A stretch of 64,000 bases of DNA from Beijerinckiaceae bacterium (GTDB taxonomy: Bacteria; Pseudomonadota; Alphaproteobacteria; Rhizobiales; Beijerinckiaceae): NCBI GenBank assembly GCA_947370975.1, contig CANBNG010000003.1, forward strand, positions 124,001 through 188,000, read 5' to 3'. The number at the start of each line of letters is the position of its first letter. Position 1 is the first letter of the stretch. Both the position numbers and the translations under genes were made by a program. The notes below the pieces were generated by a model. That model saw only the letters and a program-made list of their open reading frames with translations. It had not been told where the DNA came from and searched no databases. This document shows, in pieces, positions 23,854-33,031 of the stretch.

Positions 23854-24933
23854 TCAGACGAGCGCCGGATAATCGGTGTAGCCGTGCGTGTCGCCGCCAT
23901 AGAAGCTCGCCTGATCGGCCTCGTTGAGCGGCGCATTCGCCCCAAAGCGCGCGACGAGATCGGGGTTGGAAATATAGAGGCGGCCAAAGGCCACAAGATC
24001 GGCACGGCCTGCTTCAATCGCCGCCGCCGCGCTTTCGCGCGTATAGCCTGCATTGGCGATATAGGCACCGGAAAAGGCCTGCCGCAGGCTGACAAAATCA
24101 AACGGCGCACCATCGGCCGCCGGCATTTCATTGACATGCAGATAGGCAAGTTTCAGCGCGCTCATGCGCTGCGCAAAATACTCAAAGAGCGCCGTCGGGT
24201 TGCTGTCCTGCATGTCATTGGAGGGGCTGACCGGCGACACGCGAATGCCCACGCGACCGGGCTCCCAGCTTTCCAGAACGGCCTTCGTCACTTCCTCGGC
24301 GAAGCGCACGCGGTTTTCAATCGACCCGCCATATTCATCGGTACGGTGGTTGGAGCCATCGCGCAGGAACTGGTCGATCAGATAGCCATTGGCGGCATGA
24401 ATCTCGACGCCATCGAAACCTGCGCGTTTGGCATTGGCGGCGGCGCGCGCGTAGTCGCGCACAATGCCCGGGATCTCGGATGCTTCCAGCGCGCGCGGCA
24501 TGGAGACGGAATCAAAGCCGGTCTCGATGAAGGTCTTGGTCTTGGCCTGAATGGCGCTGGGCGCAACCGGCGCAGCCCCGCCCTCTTGCAGCGACACATG
24601 CGAGACACGGCCGACATGCCAGAGCTGAATGAAAATGCGTCCGCCGGCCTCATGCACGGCCTTGGTCACAAGCTGCCAGCCGGCCACCTGTTCGTCGCTG
24701 AAAATGCCGGGGGTGAGGATATAACCCTGCCCCTGACGGGAAATCTGCGTGGCCTCGGTGATGATGAGGCCAGCGTCCGCGCGCTGCCGATAATATTGGG
24801 CATTGAGGGCGCGCGGCGCATGGGACACGGGTGTTGCCCGGTTGCGCGTGAGCGGCGCCATGACGATGCGGTTCGGCAGGTCGAGGCTTCCCATGCGGAA
24901 GCCGGAGAAAAGAGCTGAAACATCTGTCGTCAT
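23854..24933 (-). CDS. Old Yellow Enzyme family alkene reductase (NemA-like)
   Basis: 359 residues, an FMN-dependent NAD(P)H oxidoreductase. Motifs: NRIVMAPLTRNRAT, QLWHVGRVSH, GFDGVEIHAANGYLIDQFLRDGSNHRTDEYGG (HAAN substrate residues) and C-terminal IANAGYTRESAAAAIEAGRADLVAFGRLYISNPDL. It reduces activated C=C bonds, nitroesters or maleimides. ATG at 24933 has GGAGAG upstream; a longer frame has no RBS. It ends three bases from the epimerase stop (convergent). No adjacent NemR-type regulator. Confidence 0.92.
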   Translation of the reverse strand: MTTDVSALFSGFRMGSLDLPNRIVMAPLTRNRATPVSHAPRALNAQYYRQRADAGLIITEATQISRQGQGYILTPGIFSDEQVAGWQLVTKAVHEAGGRIFIQLWHVGRVSHVSLQEGGAAPVAPSAIQAKTKTFIETGFDSVSMPRALEASEIPGIVRDYARAAANAKRAGFDGVEIHAANGYLIDQFLRDGSNHRTDEYGGSIENRVRFAEEVTKAVLESWEPGRVGIRVSPVSPSNDMQDSNPTALFEYFAQRMSALKLAYLHVNEMPAADGAPFDFVSLRQAFSGAYIANAGYTRESAAAAIEAGRADLVAFGRLYISNPDLVARFGANAPLNEADQASFYGGDTHGYTDYPALV

Positions 24934-25014
24934 GGGAAGTCTCTCCGGATCGGGATCAAGGCGGCGCGCGAGCGCGCCGCTGTTGAACACCCGATCCGTC
25001 GCTTTCGTCAATCT

Positions 25015-25290
25015 CTAGCCTTCGGCACTCCGGCGCAAAGGCTCGGGCGACCAGACACTGGCTGCCTGCGCGAGAAATGTGCCCTCGGGCGCAGCGCGTT
25101 CGATCAATGTGGAGACTTCGCGCAGGCGCGTGATTTCACGGTTCAAAAGATCCATGGCGGCGCGTGTCTCATCATCGACATCTCGCCCCATGCAGGAGCG
25201 CGCAAGATCTGCGGCAGCATAATTGAGGTCGATCAGGGCAACGCCAAAGTGGCGACGGGCCGATTCAAAATGTTCATCAAAACCGTTCAT
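25015..25290 (-). CDS. Small hypothetical protein (91 aa)
   Basis: Mostly helical and soluble: NGFDEHFESARRHFGVALIDLNYAAADLARS, then DDETRAAMDLLNREITRLREVSTLIERAA, suggestive of a two-helix coiled coil. No recognised domain. The ATG at 25290 is preferred over a TTG at 25308; neither has a clear Shine-Dalgarno. A GGAAC-N17-GGTT overlaps the start and is not credible as its promoter. The gap at 25291-25520 is AT-rich with no visible feature. Confidence 0.6.
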   Translation of the reverse strand: MNGFDEHFESARRHFGVALIDLNYAAADLARSCMGRDVDDETRAAMDLLNREITRLREVSTLIERAAPEGTFLAQAASVWSPEPLRRSAEG

Positions 25291-25520
25291 TCCGCACCCA
25301 AGTTCCAATTGAGCAAACTGAGCCGTGGCGCGCTCATGCTTTCGGCGGCCCCGTCAAGCTGGAACATAGCCTATGTTTTGCAATCATGCCGTTTACAGAA
25401 ACGTTTTTTTCAAAATTTCACACAGTTTTACTGAAGCTTGACCATTCACTAGCTAAAGCTCAGCCATAACCGCCGCCTCTTTCTGCCCATCCTGAGCACG
25501 CCAAACTTGGCCTTGGCCAT

Positions 25521-26939
25521 TCATTTCCTGCTGGGGGAGAGCGACGAATCACTTTTGCCTGCCCCTTTGCGGCCCGCCAGAACGGAGCCTGCATCGGGCG
25601 GCAGCCACAGAAAACTGATGAAGGATGTCGCCGAAATCAGCCCGATGGCGGCAAAGGCCAGCGCGAAGGCGCTGACGGGCAAAGGCGAGAGATCGCCCGA
25701 GGCCTGATGCAGGACGATGGCCGACAGCGCGACCCCGACGGTGAGCGAAAGCCGCTGCGCCATTTGCGAGAAGCTCATTGCATGGCTCATCTGCGCACGC
25801 TCGACATCGGCAAAGGCAATGGCGTTGAGGCTGGTGAATTCGAGCGAGCGGAAGACCCCGCCAAAGAAGATGATTCCCATCATCAGGGCGGTCGGTGTGT
25901 CGGCGCGAAAGATCGCGCAGGCGGCCATGAAGGCGCTGGCAACCAGCGCGTTCCAGATCAGCACGCGGCGAAAGCCGAACGCCCGCAAAATGCGCCGCGC
26001 CACCGTGCGCATGCCAAGCGAACCCGCCGCCGAGACGAAGGTGATCGCGCCCGATTCAATGGGTGAATAGCCAAAGCCCTCCTGCATCAGGAGCGGCAGC
26101 AGGAAGGGCATGGCACCCACGCCAAGCCGAAACACCGAACCACCCGTGACGCTCGCCCGGAAGGTCGGGATGCGCATCAGGCTCAGATCCATGATCGGAT
26201 TTGAGACGCGGCGCGAATAGGGCACGTAGAGCGCCAGCGCGATGACGCCGGTCATGAGCAGGCCAAGGCCAAGTTCATCAGGGCGGTTCTTGGTGAAGGC
26301 CGTATCCATGCCAAAGACGGTCGCGGCCAGCCCATAGGCCGAGAGCGCAAAGCCCGGCCAGTCGAAGGGCTTCACATTGTCCTCGCGCACATTCTCGATG
26401 AACGTGCTCGCCAGCACGAAGCCGAGCACGCCCACTGGCACATTCATCCAGAAGATCCAGCGCCAGTTGGAATAACTCGTGATGATGCCACCCAGCAACG
26501 GCCCGATGATGGGCCCGACAAGCGAGGGAATGCCCATCAGCGCCATGGCGCCGATGAGTTCGGATTTGGGCACAGAACGCACCAGGATCAGGCGGCCGAC
26601 CGGCACCATCATCGCCCCGCCGACGCCCTGAAAAATGCGCGCGGCAATCAGCTGGTGAAAATCCTGCGCAAAGCCGCAGGCGATGGAGGAGACCGTGAAC
26701 ACGCCGATGGCGAGACGGAAAATGTTGCGCGCGCCATAGCGATCGGCAACCCAGCCGCTCATCGGCAGAAAGGAGGCCAGCGCCAGCATATAGGCGGTAA
26801 TCGCCATATGCAGGCGCAGCGGCGGTTCGCCGAGCGAAGTGGCAATGGCTGGCAGGGATGTCGCCAGCGATGTCGAATCGAGATTCTGCATGAACAGTGC
26901 GCAGGCCACGATCAACGGGACGATCACATGGCTTTTCAC
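25521..26939 (-). CDS. MFS transporter, DHA2 family
   Basis: 472 residues with about 14 membrane helices: MQNLDSTSLATSLPAIATSLG in helix 1, MSGWVADRYGARNIFRLAIG (motif A), ARIFQGVGGAMMVPVGRLILVRSV (motif B), GPIIGPLLGGIITSYSNWRWIFWMNVPVG (motif C). A likely exporter of a small organic or drug. GTG at 26939 is chosen since AGAGG stands 8 bases upstream; another GTG at 26948 would be too close to it. Alone in its orientation next to the acyl-CoA synthetase operon, with a 111-base gap. Confidence 0.88.
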   Translation of the reverse strand: MKSHVIVPLIVACALFMQNLDSTSLATSLPAIATSLGEPPLRLHMAITAYMLALASFLPMSGWVADRYGARNIFRLAIGVFTVSSIACGFAQDFHQLIAARIFQGVGGAMMVPVGRLILVRSVPKSELIGAMALMGIPSLVGPIIGPLLGGIITSYSNWRWIFWMNVPVGVLGFVLASTFIENVREDNVKPFDWPGFALSAYGLAATVFGMDTAFTKNRPDELGLGLLMTGVIALALYVPYSRRVSNPIMDLSLMRIPTFRASVTGGSVFRLGVGAMPFLLPLLMQEGFGYSPIESGAITFVSAAGSLGMRTVARRILRAFGFRRVLIWNALVASAFMAACAIFRADTPTALMMGIIFFGGVFRSLEFTSLNAIAFADVERAQMSHAMSFSQMAQRLSLTVGVALSAIVLHQASGDLSPLPVSAFALAFAAIGLISATSFISFLWLPPDAGSVLAGRKGAGKSDSSLSPSRK

Positions 26940-27050
26940 TGCCGGCACCTCTCGGGAAGGGCCGCGCGCAACGTCACGACGAGAACGGCGCAGCCTGCCC
27001 TTCTTCTACACGAGCGTGCCCGGGCGAAAAAGCTGCGCTTTGGTCGCGCC

Positions 27051-29225
27051 TCAATGGGTGACGGGTCGCGCCAGCACCACAAGTCCGTCGAGCGCCACGC
27101 CACCCTCTTCCAGCAGCAGGAAGGGGTTGACGTCGATCTCGGCAATCGCGCCATCGGCGTCCTGCATGAGATCGGAGAGCCCCACCAGCGCGCGCGCCAG
27201 CGCCTTGCGATCGAGCACCGGGCGGCCGCGATAGCCACCAGCGATAATGCCCGCGCGTGTGCGCCCGATCAGATCGAGCGCGCCCGCCTCGTCCAGCGGA
27301 CAGGCCGCAAGCGCCACGTCGCGCGTGAGTTCGAGATCGACACCGCCCGAGCCAAACAGAATGACCGGCCCCATTTCGGGATCGAGCTTGGCCCCAAGCA
27401 CGAGTTCAAGCCCGCCCGAGACCATTTGCGCAATCAGCACGCCCTCGATGGCTGGGCGCGCAGGATGGGCGTGTGCGGCGCTGACAATGGCGCGGAATGC
27501 GTCCCGCACACTCGCCTCATCCTTGAGGCCGACCTTCACGCAGCCGATATCGGATTTGTGCGGCAAGGCGGCGCTGACGATCTTGGCGACCACCGGAAAG
27601 CCGATGCGCTGAGCAGCAGCAACCGCTTCATCTTCCGATTGCGCCAGCATCTCGCGCGGCGCACGCAGGCCATAGGCGGCAAGCAGGCTTTTGGAAGCCA
27701 CTTCATCGAGGGTCGCCGGCCCCTCTGCTGCAACAAAGGTTGAGAGCAGCGCCACGCCCTCGCGCGAGGGTGTGCGCGGCGCAGGCAGCGAGGCCGCAGC
27801 CAGCTCCACATGCTGGCTGATGACACGCATGGTGCGCAGGCATTTGTCGACCTCCTGAAGGAAGGCGATATTGGGCAGGCTCGCACGCAAGGCGCGGCTG
27901 TAATCATTCATGCCATAGGAAATCATGCTCACGAAGGCGATGGGCTTGCCGGCCTTTTGCGCGAGTTCATTGACTGCGCGCAGATTGTTTTCCTTGCGCT
28001 CGGTGCCGGGGCCGCGCGGCAATTCTTCCTGCAGGAGAAGAATGTCGATCTCCTCGTCGGCGAGAAGAATTTCGACGCAGCGCAGATAGGCGTCTGCGCT
28101 GGAAAGCGCGGCAAAGCCAGCATCGAGCGGATTGCCGATGATCGTGCCCACAGACAGGATCTCCGACAATTTGGCGCGGGTGGCCTCCGAGAGCGGCTGA
28201 TAGGACATGCCGCTCGCCTCTGCCGCATCGAGCAGCAGGCCGCGCATGCCACCTGAAAAGGTGATGGAGCCAAGACGCTTGCCGGACGGCAGCGGCGCAT
28301 GGACGAGAAACTCCACGGCCTCGGTCATTTCATCGAGATTGCGCACGCGGATAGCGCCCGCGCGTCCCGCAACCGCATCGAAAGCTTCCATCGAGCCTGC
28401 GAGCGCGCCCGTATGGGCGGCAGCCGCCGCGCGCCCGGCGTCGGATGCGCCGAGCTTCATGATCGCGACCTGTTTTCCGGCTGCGCGCGCCATGCGCAAG
28501 GCTTCCAGAAAGGCCGCGCCGTCATGCACGGATTCGAGATAGCAGGCGATCACGCGGATCTGCGGCTGGGTTGCAAAATATGCAATATAATCGGCTGTTG
28601 TCAGGCCAGTCTCATTGCCGCTGGTGATGCAGGCATCGGTATCGATGCCGCGCTCTTCCAGGGTGCGCTTGATTGCCATGACAATGCCGCCCGATTGGCC
28701 AAGCACTGCCACGGGACCGCGCGACAATTTCTGCGCGCGATCGTCGGGCATCGAGAAGAAGCGCGCGGCTGCATTGAAATTGCCAAGGCAATTGGGGCCT
28801 GAAATGGCAAGGCCGGTATCTGCAATCACCTGGCGCAGATCAGCGCCAAATTTCTGGCCCTCGGCATCGGGCGATTCATCAAATCCCGAGGTCATGATGG
28901 TGGCGCTGCGCGCACCTGCCGCTGCCGCCTCACGCAAGGTGGCGCAGACAAATTTTGCAGGAGCAAGCACAACGAGATGATCGGGCTTTTCCGGCAGATC
29001 GGCGAAAGCGCGATAGCAGCGGGTGTCCCAGACCGTGTCGCGCGCGGGATTGAGCGGATAGACCGCGCCTGCATATTCATAGCGCTTGAGATTGCGCCAG
29101 ACGCGCTGGGGCCAATTGCCCGGTTTGTCTGTGGCGCCGACAATCACGACATTGCGCGGATTGAGCAGGGCCTCGACCTTTGCGATCGCGCTGCGCAGCT
29201 GTGCCTGCGTCTTTTCCTGTGACAT
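27051..29225 (-). CDS. ADP-forming acyl-CoA synthetase (feruloyl-CoA synthetase FerA-like)
   Basis: 724 residues of the NDP-forming acyl-CoA synthetase superfamily. Order: CoA-binding domain (about 20-145; NPRNVVIVGATDKPGNW), succinyl-CoA-ligase-like domains with the phospho-His motif AAAAHTGALAGS (about 265) and GLLLDAAEASG, then an ATP-grasp domain (about 490-720; SKSLLAAYGLRAPREML, FPVVAKIVSAALPHKSDIG). Sphingobium FerA, a feruloyl-CoA synthetase, belongs to this type. Last gene of an operon with a hydroxycinnamoyl-CoA hydratase/lyase-like gene and an ABC importer; 9 bases follow the permease stop. GAGG precedes ATG 29225. The substrate is inferred from context only. Confidence 0.85.
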   Translation of the reverse strand: MSQEKTQAQLRSAIAKVEALLNPRNVVIVGATDKPGNWPQRVWRNLKRYEYAGAVYPLNPARDTVWDTRCYRAFADLPEKPDHLVVLAPAKFVCATLREAAAAGARSATIMTSGFDESPDAEGQKFGADLRQVIADTGLAISGPNCLGNFNAAARFFSMPDDRAQKLSRGPVAVLGQSGGIVMAIKRTLEERGIDTDACITSGNETGLTTADYIAYFATQPQIRVIACYLESVHDGAAFLEALRMARAAGKQVAIMKLGASDAGRAAAAAHTGALAGSMEAFDAVAGRAGAIRVRNLDEMTEAVEFLVHAPLPSGKRLGSITFSGGMRGLLLDAAEASGMSYQPLSEATRAKLSEILSVGTIIGNPLDAGFAALSSADAYLRCVEILLADEEIDILLLQEELPRGPGTERKENNLRAVNELAQKAGKPIAFVSMISYGMNDYSRALRASLPNIAFLQEVDKCLRTMRVISQHVELAAASLPAPRTPSREGVALLSTFVAAEGPATLDEVASKSLLAAYGLRAPREMLAQSEDEAVAAAQRIGFPVVAKIVSAALPHKSDIGCVKVGLKDEASVRDAFRAIVSAAHAHPARPAIEGVLIAQMVSGGLELVLGAKLDPEMGPVILFGSGGVDLELTRDVALAACPLDEAGALDLIGRTRAGIIAGGYRGRPVLDRKALARALVGLSDLMQDADGAIAEIDVNPFLLLEEGGVALDGLVVLARPVTH

Positions 29226-29234
29226 CACGAAACC

Positions 29235-30959
29235 TCAGCCTTGCCCATACATGCCGACGCCCGAGCGCCGCGCGAAGAAATAGAAAATCAGCGCCACGCT
29301 TGTCATGGCCAGGCTCCAGAGCAGCCCGAGAGCTGCAAGTTCCGGCCCCTGCCCGTTGCTCCACAGATCGAACATCGCCACCGCCATGGTTTGCGAGGAG
29401 GGACCAGACAGCAGGACGGGAAGCGAGAGCACGCGCGTTGCCAGCAGGAAAATGAAGAGCCAGCCCGCGACAAGAGACGGTGCGAGCAGCGGCATGATGA
29501 TGCGGCGAAAGCCCGTGAAGGGAGATGCGCCACACACGGCCGCCGCCTCTTCCAGCTCGCGATGCACCTGCAACATGCCCGCATAGGCATAGCGCGTGCC
29601 GTAGGGCAGGTAGTTGATGAGGAAAGCCCAGACGATGATCCAGATCGTGCCGTAGACGCCAATCGGCAGATACAGGAACAATTGCATCACGCCCACACCA
29701 AGCACGATACCCGGAAAGACCAGCGGCACAGTGCCAAGCTGATCGAGCAGCTGCGCGCCCGGCAATTTGCGCACCGAGAGCCATGCGGCAATTGCGGTCA
29801 GCAGCATGACGAGCGTCGCGGTGACGACCGCGATGACGAGCGTGTTGCCGAGCAATGAGAGATAACGCGACGATTCAAAGATGCGGAAGTAATGATCGAA
29901 GCTCAGCAGCTTGAAGGCCGATGAGCGCACCGTCTGGTAAAACGGCAGCAGCGAGGCCCAGACGAGGATGAGCATCGGCAAGACCAGCAGAAGCAGGAAA
30001 TTCAGCACCAGCACCGCGCCGCCCAGCGCGCGGAAGGGCCCGAGCGGAATGCGATTGGGCCTAAAATTCTTGCCCGTGATCGTCGCGAACTTTTCCGCAT
30101 TGCGCGTGAGCTTGCCGTAATAATACAGCAGCGCCCCGACAACCACGAGCAGCACCATCGAGAGCGAGCTTGCCGAGCCGATATCAGGTGGCATCGAACG
30201 GTGCATCATGTCGTAAATATCGGTCGTGAGCACATGCACGCGGCCGGGCAGGCCAACGAGCGCTGGCACTTCAAACGCCTCGATGGTGCGAATGAACACC
30301 AGCATGGCGAGCGCGAGAACGGAGGGCAGCGACAGGCGGAGCGTGATGCGGCGCAGCGTGTCCCAGGTGCTCGCCCCGCTCATGCGGGCGGCTTCCTCAA
30401 GCTCGGGATTGAAATTGCGCAGGGTGGAACCAAGCAACAGGAACACCAGCGGCGACCACAACAAGCCCTCGATGAGGATCATGCCGCCAAGCCCGTAAAC
30501 ATTGATGAGCACGCCCGTATCGCCGGTGAGCTCGCGATACCAGGAATTGATCGGCCCGGAGCGGGCAAGCAGCAACAGCCAGGCGCTGGTGTAGAGCACA
30601 TAGGGCGTGCCGAGCGAGATGATGGTAGTGAGATAGGCAAGCGGCTTGAACGGCGTGTCGGTGCGCTCGACAAGCCAGGCATTGAGCCCGCCGATCAGCA
30701 GCGCCAGCACTGCACTGCCCAGCGCAAACACCACGGAATTGAACGCGCTCATCCAGATGCCGCGCTCGGCCAGAATCCTGACAAAGCGCGACAGCGTGAA
30801 GGAGGTGACGCCGCCCTCGGTGATCGTGATTGCGCCTTCAACGAGAAAAAATAGCGGCGGCAAAACGAGAATCGCGAAGATCAATCCGACAATGCCGACA
30901 AAGATCGCGCGCTCGTCACGCGGCGCAAAGCGCGCCAGAAACGCGCGGGCGGACGTCAT
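29235..30959 (-). CDS. ABC transporter permease, fused double-domain (FbpB type)
   Basis: 574 residues with about 12 membrane helices and two BPD_transp_1 domains (about 55-280 and 345-560). Each has an EAA-like loop: EEAARMSGASTWDTLRRITLRLSLPS and EEAAAVCGASPFTGFRRIIMPLL. This fused form is that of the ferric-ion/2-aminoethylphosphonate group of importers. It lies between the binding-protein gene (11 bases upstream) and the acyl-CoA synthetase. No ATP-binding subunit gene is present in this operon, so an ATPase encoded elsewhere must be assumed. Confidence 0.9.
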   Translation of the reverse strand: MTSARAFLARFAPRDERAIFVGIVGLIFAILVLPPLFFLVEGAITITEGGVTSFTLSRFVRILAERGIWMSAFNSVVFALGSAVLALLIGGLNAWLVERTDTPFKPLAYLTTIISLGTPYVLYTSAWLLLLARSGPINSWYRELTGDTGVLINVYGLGGMILIEGLLWSPLVFLLLGSTLRNFNPELEEAARMSGASTWDTLRRITLRLSLPSVLALAMLVFIRTIEAFEVPALVGLPGRVHVLTTDIYDMMHRSMPPDIGSASSLSMVLLVVVGALLYYYGKLTRNAEKFATITGKNFRPNRIPLGPFRALGGAVLVLNFLLLLVLPMLILVWASLLPFYQTVRSSAFKLLSFDHYFRIFESSRYLSLLGNTLVIAVVTATLVMLLTAIAAWLSVRKLPGAQLLDQLGTVPLVFPGIVLGVGVMQLFLYLPIGVYGTIWIIVWAFLINYLPYGTRYAYAGMLQVHRELEEAAAVCGASPFTGFRRIIMPLLAPSLVAGWLFIFLLATRVLSLPVLLSGPSSQTMAVAMFDLWSNGQGPELAALGLLWSLAMTSVALIFYFFARRSGVGMYGQG

Positions 30960-30970
30960 GTTTCTGTCTT

Positions 30971-32017
30971 TCACCGGAAGATGCTCTGATAGATCGCCGT
31001 CCATTTCGGCATGTCGCGATCAATTTCCTCGGGCGTTTTGTAGACCGCGCGGAAGGTGACACCATCGGGACGAAGGGCGAGATCGTTGGGCGGCACATTG
31101 GGATCGACGGGCAGATATTCCGCGTCGCGATAGATTTTCTGGCCCTCTTCCGACATCAGGAATTCAAGGAAGAGCCGTCCGGCATTGGGATGGGGCGCCT
31201 TTTCCGTGACGGAGGCAACAGAGAGCACGCCCAGCGCCGGATTCATCGGAACCCAATCGACAGGCGCGCCCTTGGCGGCGCTGATGACTGCATGATTGTT
31301 AAAAATATTCAGCGCGATTGCATATTCGCCCGCAATCACCTGATCGAGCACCTGGCGGGCGGCAACAGCAAGCCCTGCCGGGTTCTGCTTGGCCAGTTCG
31401 CGCAGATAGGCCATGCCTTTTTCTTCGCCCATAGCCTCAAGCACAATGGCGACAAAACCCGGACCGGCAGACGAAGAGGAGGTCGAATTCCAGGCGATCT
31501 TACCCTTGTATTTCGGGTTGAGAAGATCCTCGAAAGTCTTGGGCTGCGTGCCCTTCGCGATCAGCTCGGTATTATAGCCCGGCGTCAGGACATAGAGATT
31601 GGTCGCGACCCAATAGCCGTCCTTGTCGCGATATTCTGCGGGAAAGCGCATGGCATTTTCAGGAATCCATTTGGCAATGAGCCCCTCTTTTTTCAAAGAG
31701 GCGGTCGCGCCAGTGCCGTCGATCACATCGACCTGCATCTTGCCCGCGCGGCCTTCATTGAGCACGCGCAACGCCACTTCATTCGAATTGGCGCGGACGT
31801 ATGAAACCTTGATGCCGTATTTCTTTTCAAACGCCTGCGCTGCGGGGCGCGCGAATTGGTCGATGATCTGCGTCGTATACCAGGTGAGCTGCCCTTCCTT
31901 GCGCGCTGCATCGATCATGGCCTGATCGGCGGCATGGACGCAAAGCGAGCTGGTCACCAGAGATACGAATGCAGCGGCAAAAACAAAGGTGCGACGAGCC
32001 AAGCAAAGAGGCGCCAT
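30971..32017 (-). CDS. ABC transporter periplasmic solute-binding protein (family 1, Fe3+/organic type)
   Basis: 348 residues. Signal peptide MAPLCLARRTFVFAAAFVSLVTSSLCVHA, then MIDAARKEGQLTWYTTQ..., the start typical of the Fbp/AfuA-like cluster that also includes receptors for organic acids. Later EVALRVLNEGRAGKMQVDVIDG and GKIAWNSTSSSSAGPGFVAIV. The canonical paired Tyr of ferric binders are not clearly present, so an aromatic or organic ligand is possible given the neighbours. AAAGGAG precedes ATG 32017. An 82-base gap with a strong hairpin separates it from the upstream hydratase gene. Confidence 0.88.
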   Translation of the reverse strand: MAPLCLARRTFVFAAAFVSLVTSSLCVHAADQAMIDAARKEGQLTWYTTQIIDQFARPAAQAFEKKYGIKVSYVRANSNEVALRVLNEGRAGKMQVDVIDGTGATASLKKEGLIAKWIPENAMRFPAEYRDKDGYWVATNLYVLTPGYNTELIAKGTQPKTFEDLLNPKYKGKIAWNSTSSSSAGPGFVAIVLEAMGEEKGMAYLRELAKQNPAGLAVAARQVLDQVIAGEYAIALNIFNNHAVISAAKGAPVDWVPMNPALGVLSVASVTEKAPHPNAGRLFLEFLMSEEGQKIYRDAEYLPVDPNVPPNDLALRPDGVTFRAVYKTPEEIDRDMPKWTAIYQSIFR

Positions 32018-32056
32018 GAAAGGCTCCTTTGGACGTGTGAACGACAAGCATGAAGG

Positions 32057-32089
32057 GCCGGGCGCGGGGGATTGATCCCCCGGCCCGGC
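32057..32089 (-). other. Strong intercistronic hairpin between the hydratase/lyase and binding-protein genes
   Basis: Stem of GCCGGG/CCCGGC (32057-32062 with 32084-32089) plus GGGGGA/TCCCCC (32066-32071 with 32076-32081), loop TTGA, without a T-tract. It sits just upstream of the binding-protein gene and may stabilise that mRNA segment or reduce read-through. Confidence 0.55.
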
Positions 32090-32099
32090 GCTCGTTATG

Positions 32100-32927
32100 T
32101 CAACGCTTGAATTCGCCCAGACCCGGCTTGAAGACCTTGTCGTCGAGGAACATCTTCATCGCCTTGGCGCGGCCGCCTTCCGGATCGACATGCTTGAGGG
32201 CGTCGCTCTTGGCGTTGAGATAATCCATGGCCTGATCCTTCGTCATGCGACGAACGGAACGCACGGCTTCCTTGGTATATTTGACCGCAGCCGGGCTCTT
32301 GGCCTCAAGCTTGCGCGCAAGTTCCAGCACTTCGGCGCGCAGATTTTCGAGGGGCACGGATTTGTTGATGAACTTCATGCCAGCAGCTTCCTTGCCGCTG
32401 AACTTATCGCCCGTGACCGAATAATAAATCGCGTCGCGATAGCCCATGACTTCCGTCACGGCCCAGGCAACCAGACCGCCGGGGATGATGCCCCAGTTGA
32501 CTTCCGACAGGCCGAAGGTGGCATCGTCCGACGCAATGGCGAAATCGCAGGCGATGACCGGCGTGAAGCCGCCGCCGAAGCAATAGCCATGCACCATGGC
32601 GATGGTGGCCTTAGGAAAGGATGACAGACGATCCCAGCGCCACGTATGGGCGGCGCGGCGCGCACGCACGCGGGCCTTGGGGTCGCCTTCCGTGCCACGG
32701 AAATAGAGTTTCAGATCCTGGCCGGCGCAGAAATTGCCGCCTGCGCCCGTGATGACGACAACCTTGGTCTCGTCATCCATCTCGGCCCAGTCGAGCGCAT
32801 CGCACATGTCCATATGCAGCTGCGGCGACATTGCGTTGCGCTTGTCGGGACGGTTGAGGATGATGAATGTTGTTCCGCCGTCGCGCTCGATCTTGACGTT
32901 TTCGAGCGAAATAATGTCGTGCGGCAT
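32100..32927 (-). CDS. p-Hydroxycinnamoyl-CoA hydratase/lyase-like crotonase (feruloyl-CoA hydratase/aldolase)
   Basis: 275 residues. It follows the HCHL pattern closely: ILNRPDKRNAMSPQLHMDM, TGAGGNFCAGQDLKLYFR, TIAMVHGYCFGGGFTPVIACDFAIASDDATFGLSEVNWGIIPGG and a C-terminus EGGRAKAMKMFLDDKVFKPGL. HCHL converts feruloyl- or coumaroyl-CoA into vanillin or 4-hydroxybenzaldehyde and acetyl-CoA; the catalytic Glu is expected in GLSEVNW. AGGGAGG precedes ATG 32927. It is first of an operon with the importer and a FerA-like synthetase, giving a coherent hydroxycinnamate module. No vanillin dehydrogenase is seen nearby. Confidence 0.85.
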   Translation of the reverse strand: MPHDIISLENVKIERDGGTTFIILNRPDKRNAMSPQLHMDMCDALDWAEMDDETKVVVITGAGGNFCAGQDLKLYFRGTEGDPKARVRARRAAHTWRWDRLSSFPKATIAMVHGYCFGGGFTPVIACDFAIASDDATFGLSEVNWGIIPGGLVAWAVTEVMGYRDAIYYSVTGDKFSGKEAAGMKFINKSVPLENLRAEVLELARKLEAKSPAAVKYTKEAVRSVRRMTKDQAMDYLNAKSDALKHVDPEGGRAKAMKMFLDDKVFKPGLGEFKR

Positions 32928-33031
32928 GTTGGCCTCCCTTGATTGCGGGTCATTGGCGCCCGCTTGTTGGGAGGATTGTGCATCGGTAGCGGGGCTTCTG
33001 TAAAGCATCGCACCGCAATATTCGCATCTGC

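Noticed and set aside
25281..25306. EcfG-like GGAAC-N17-GGTT on the minus strand
   Set aside because: It overlaps the start codon of the 91-residue gene and would place the transcript start inside the gene.
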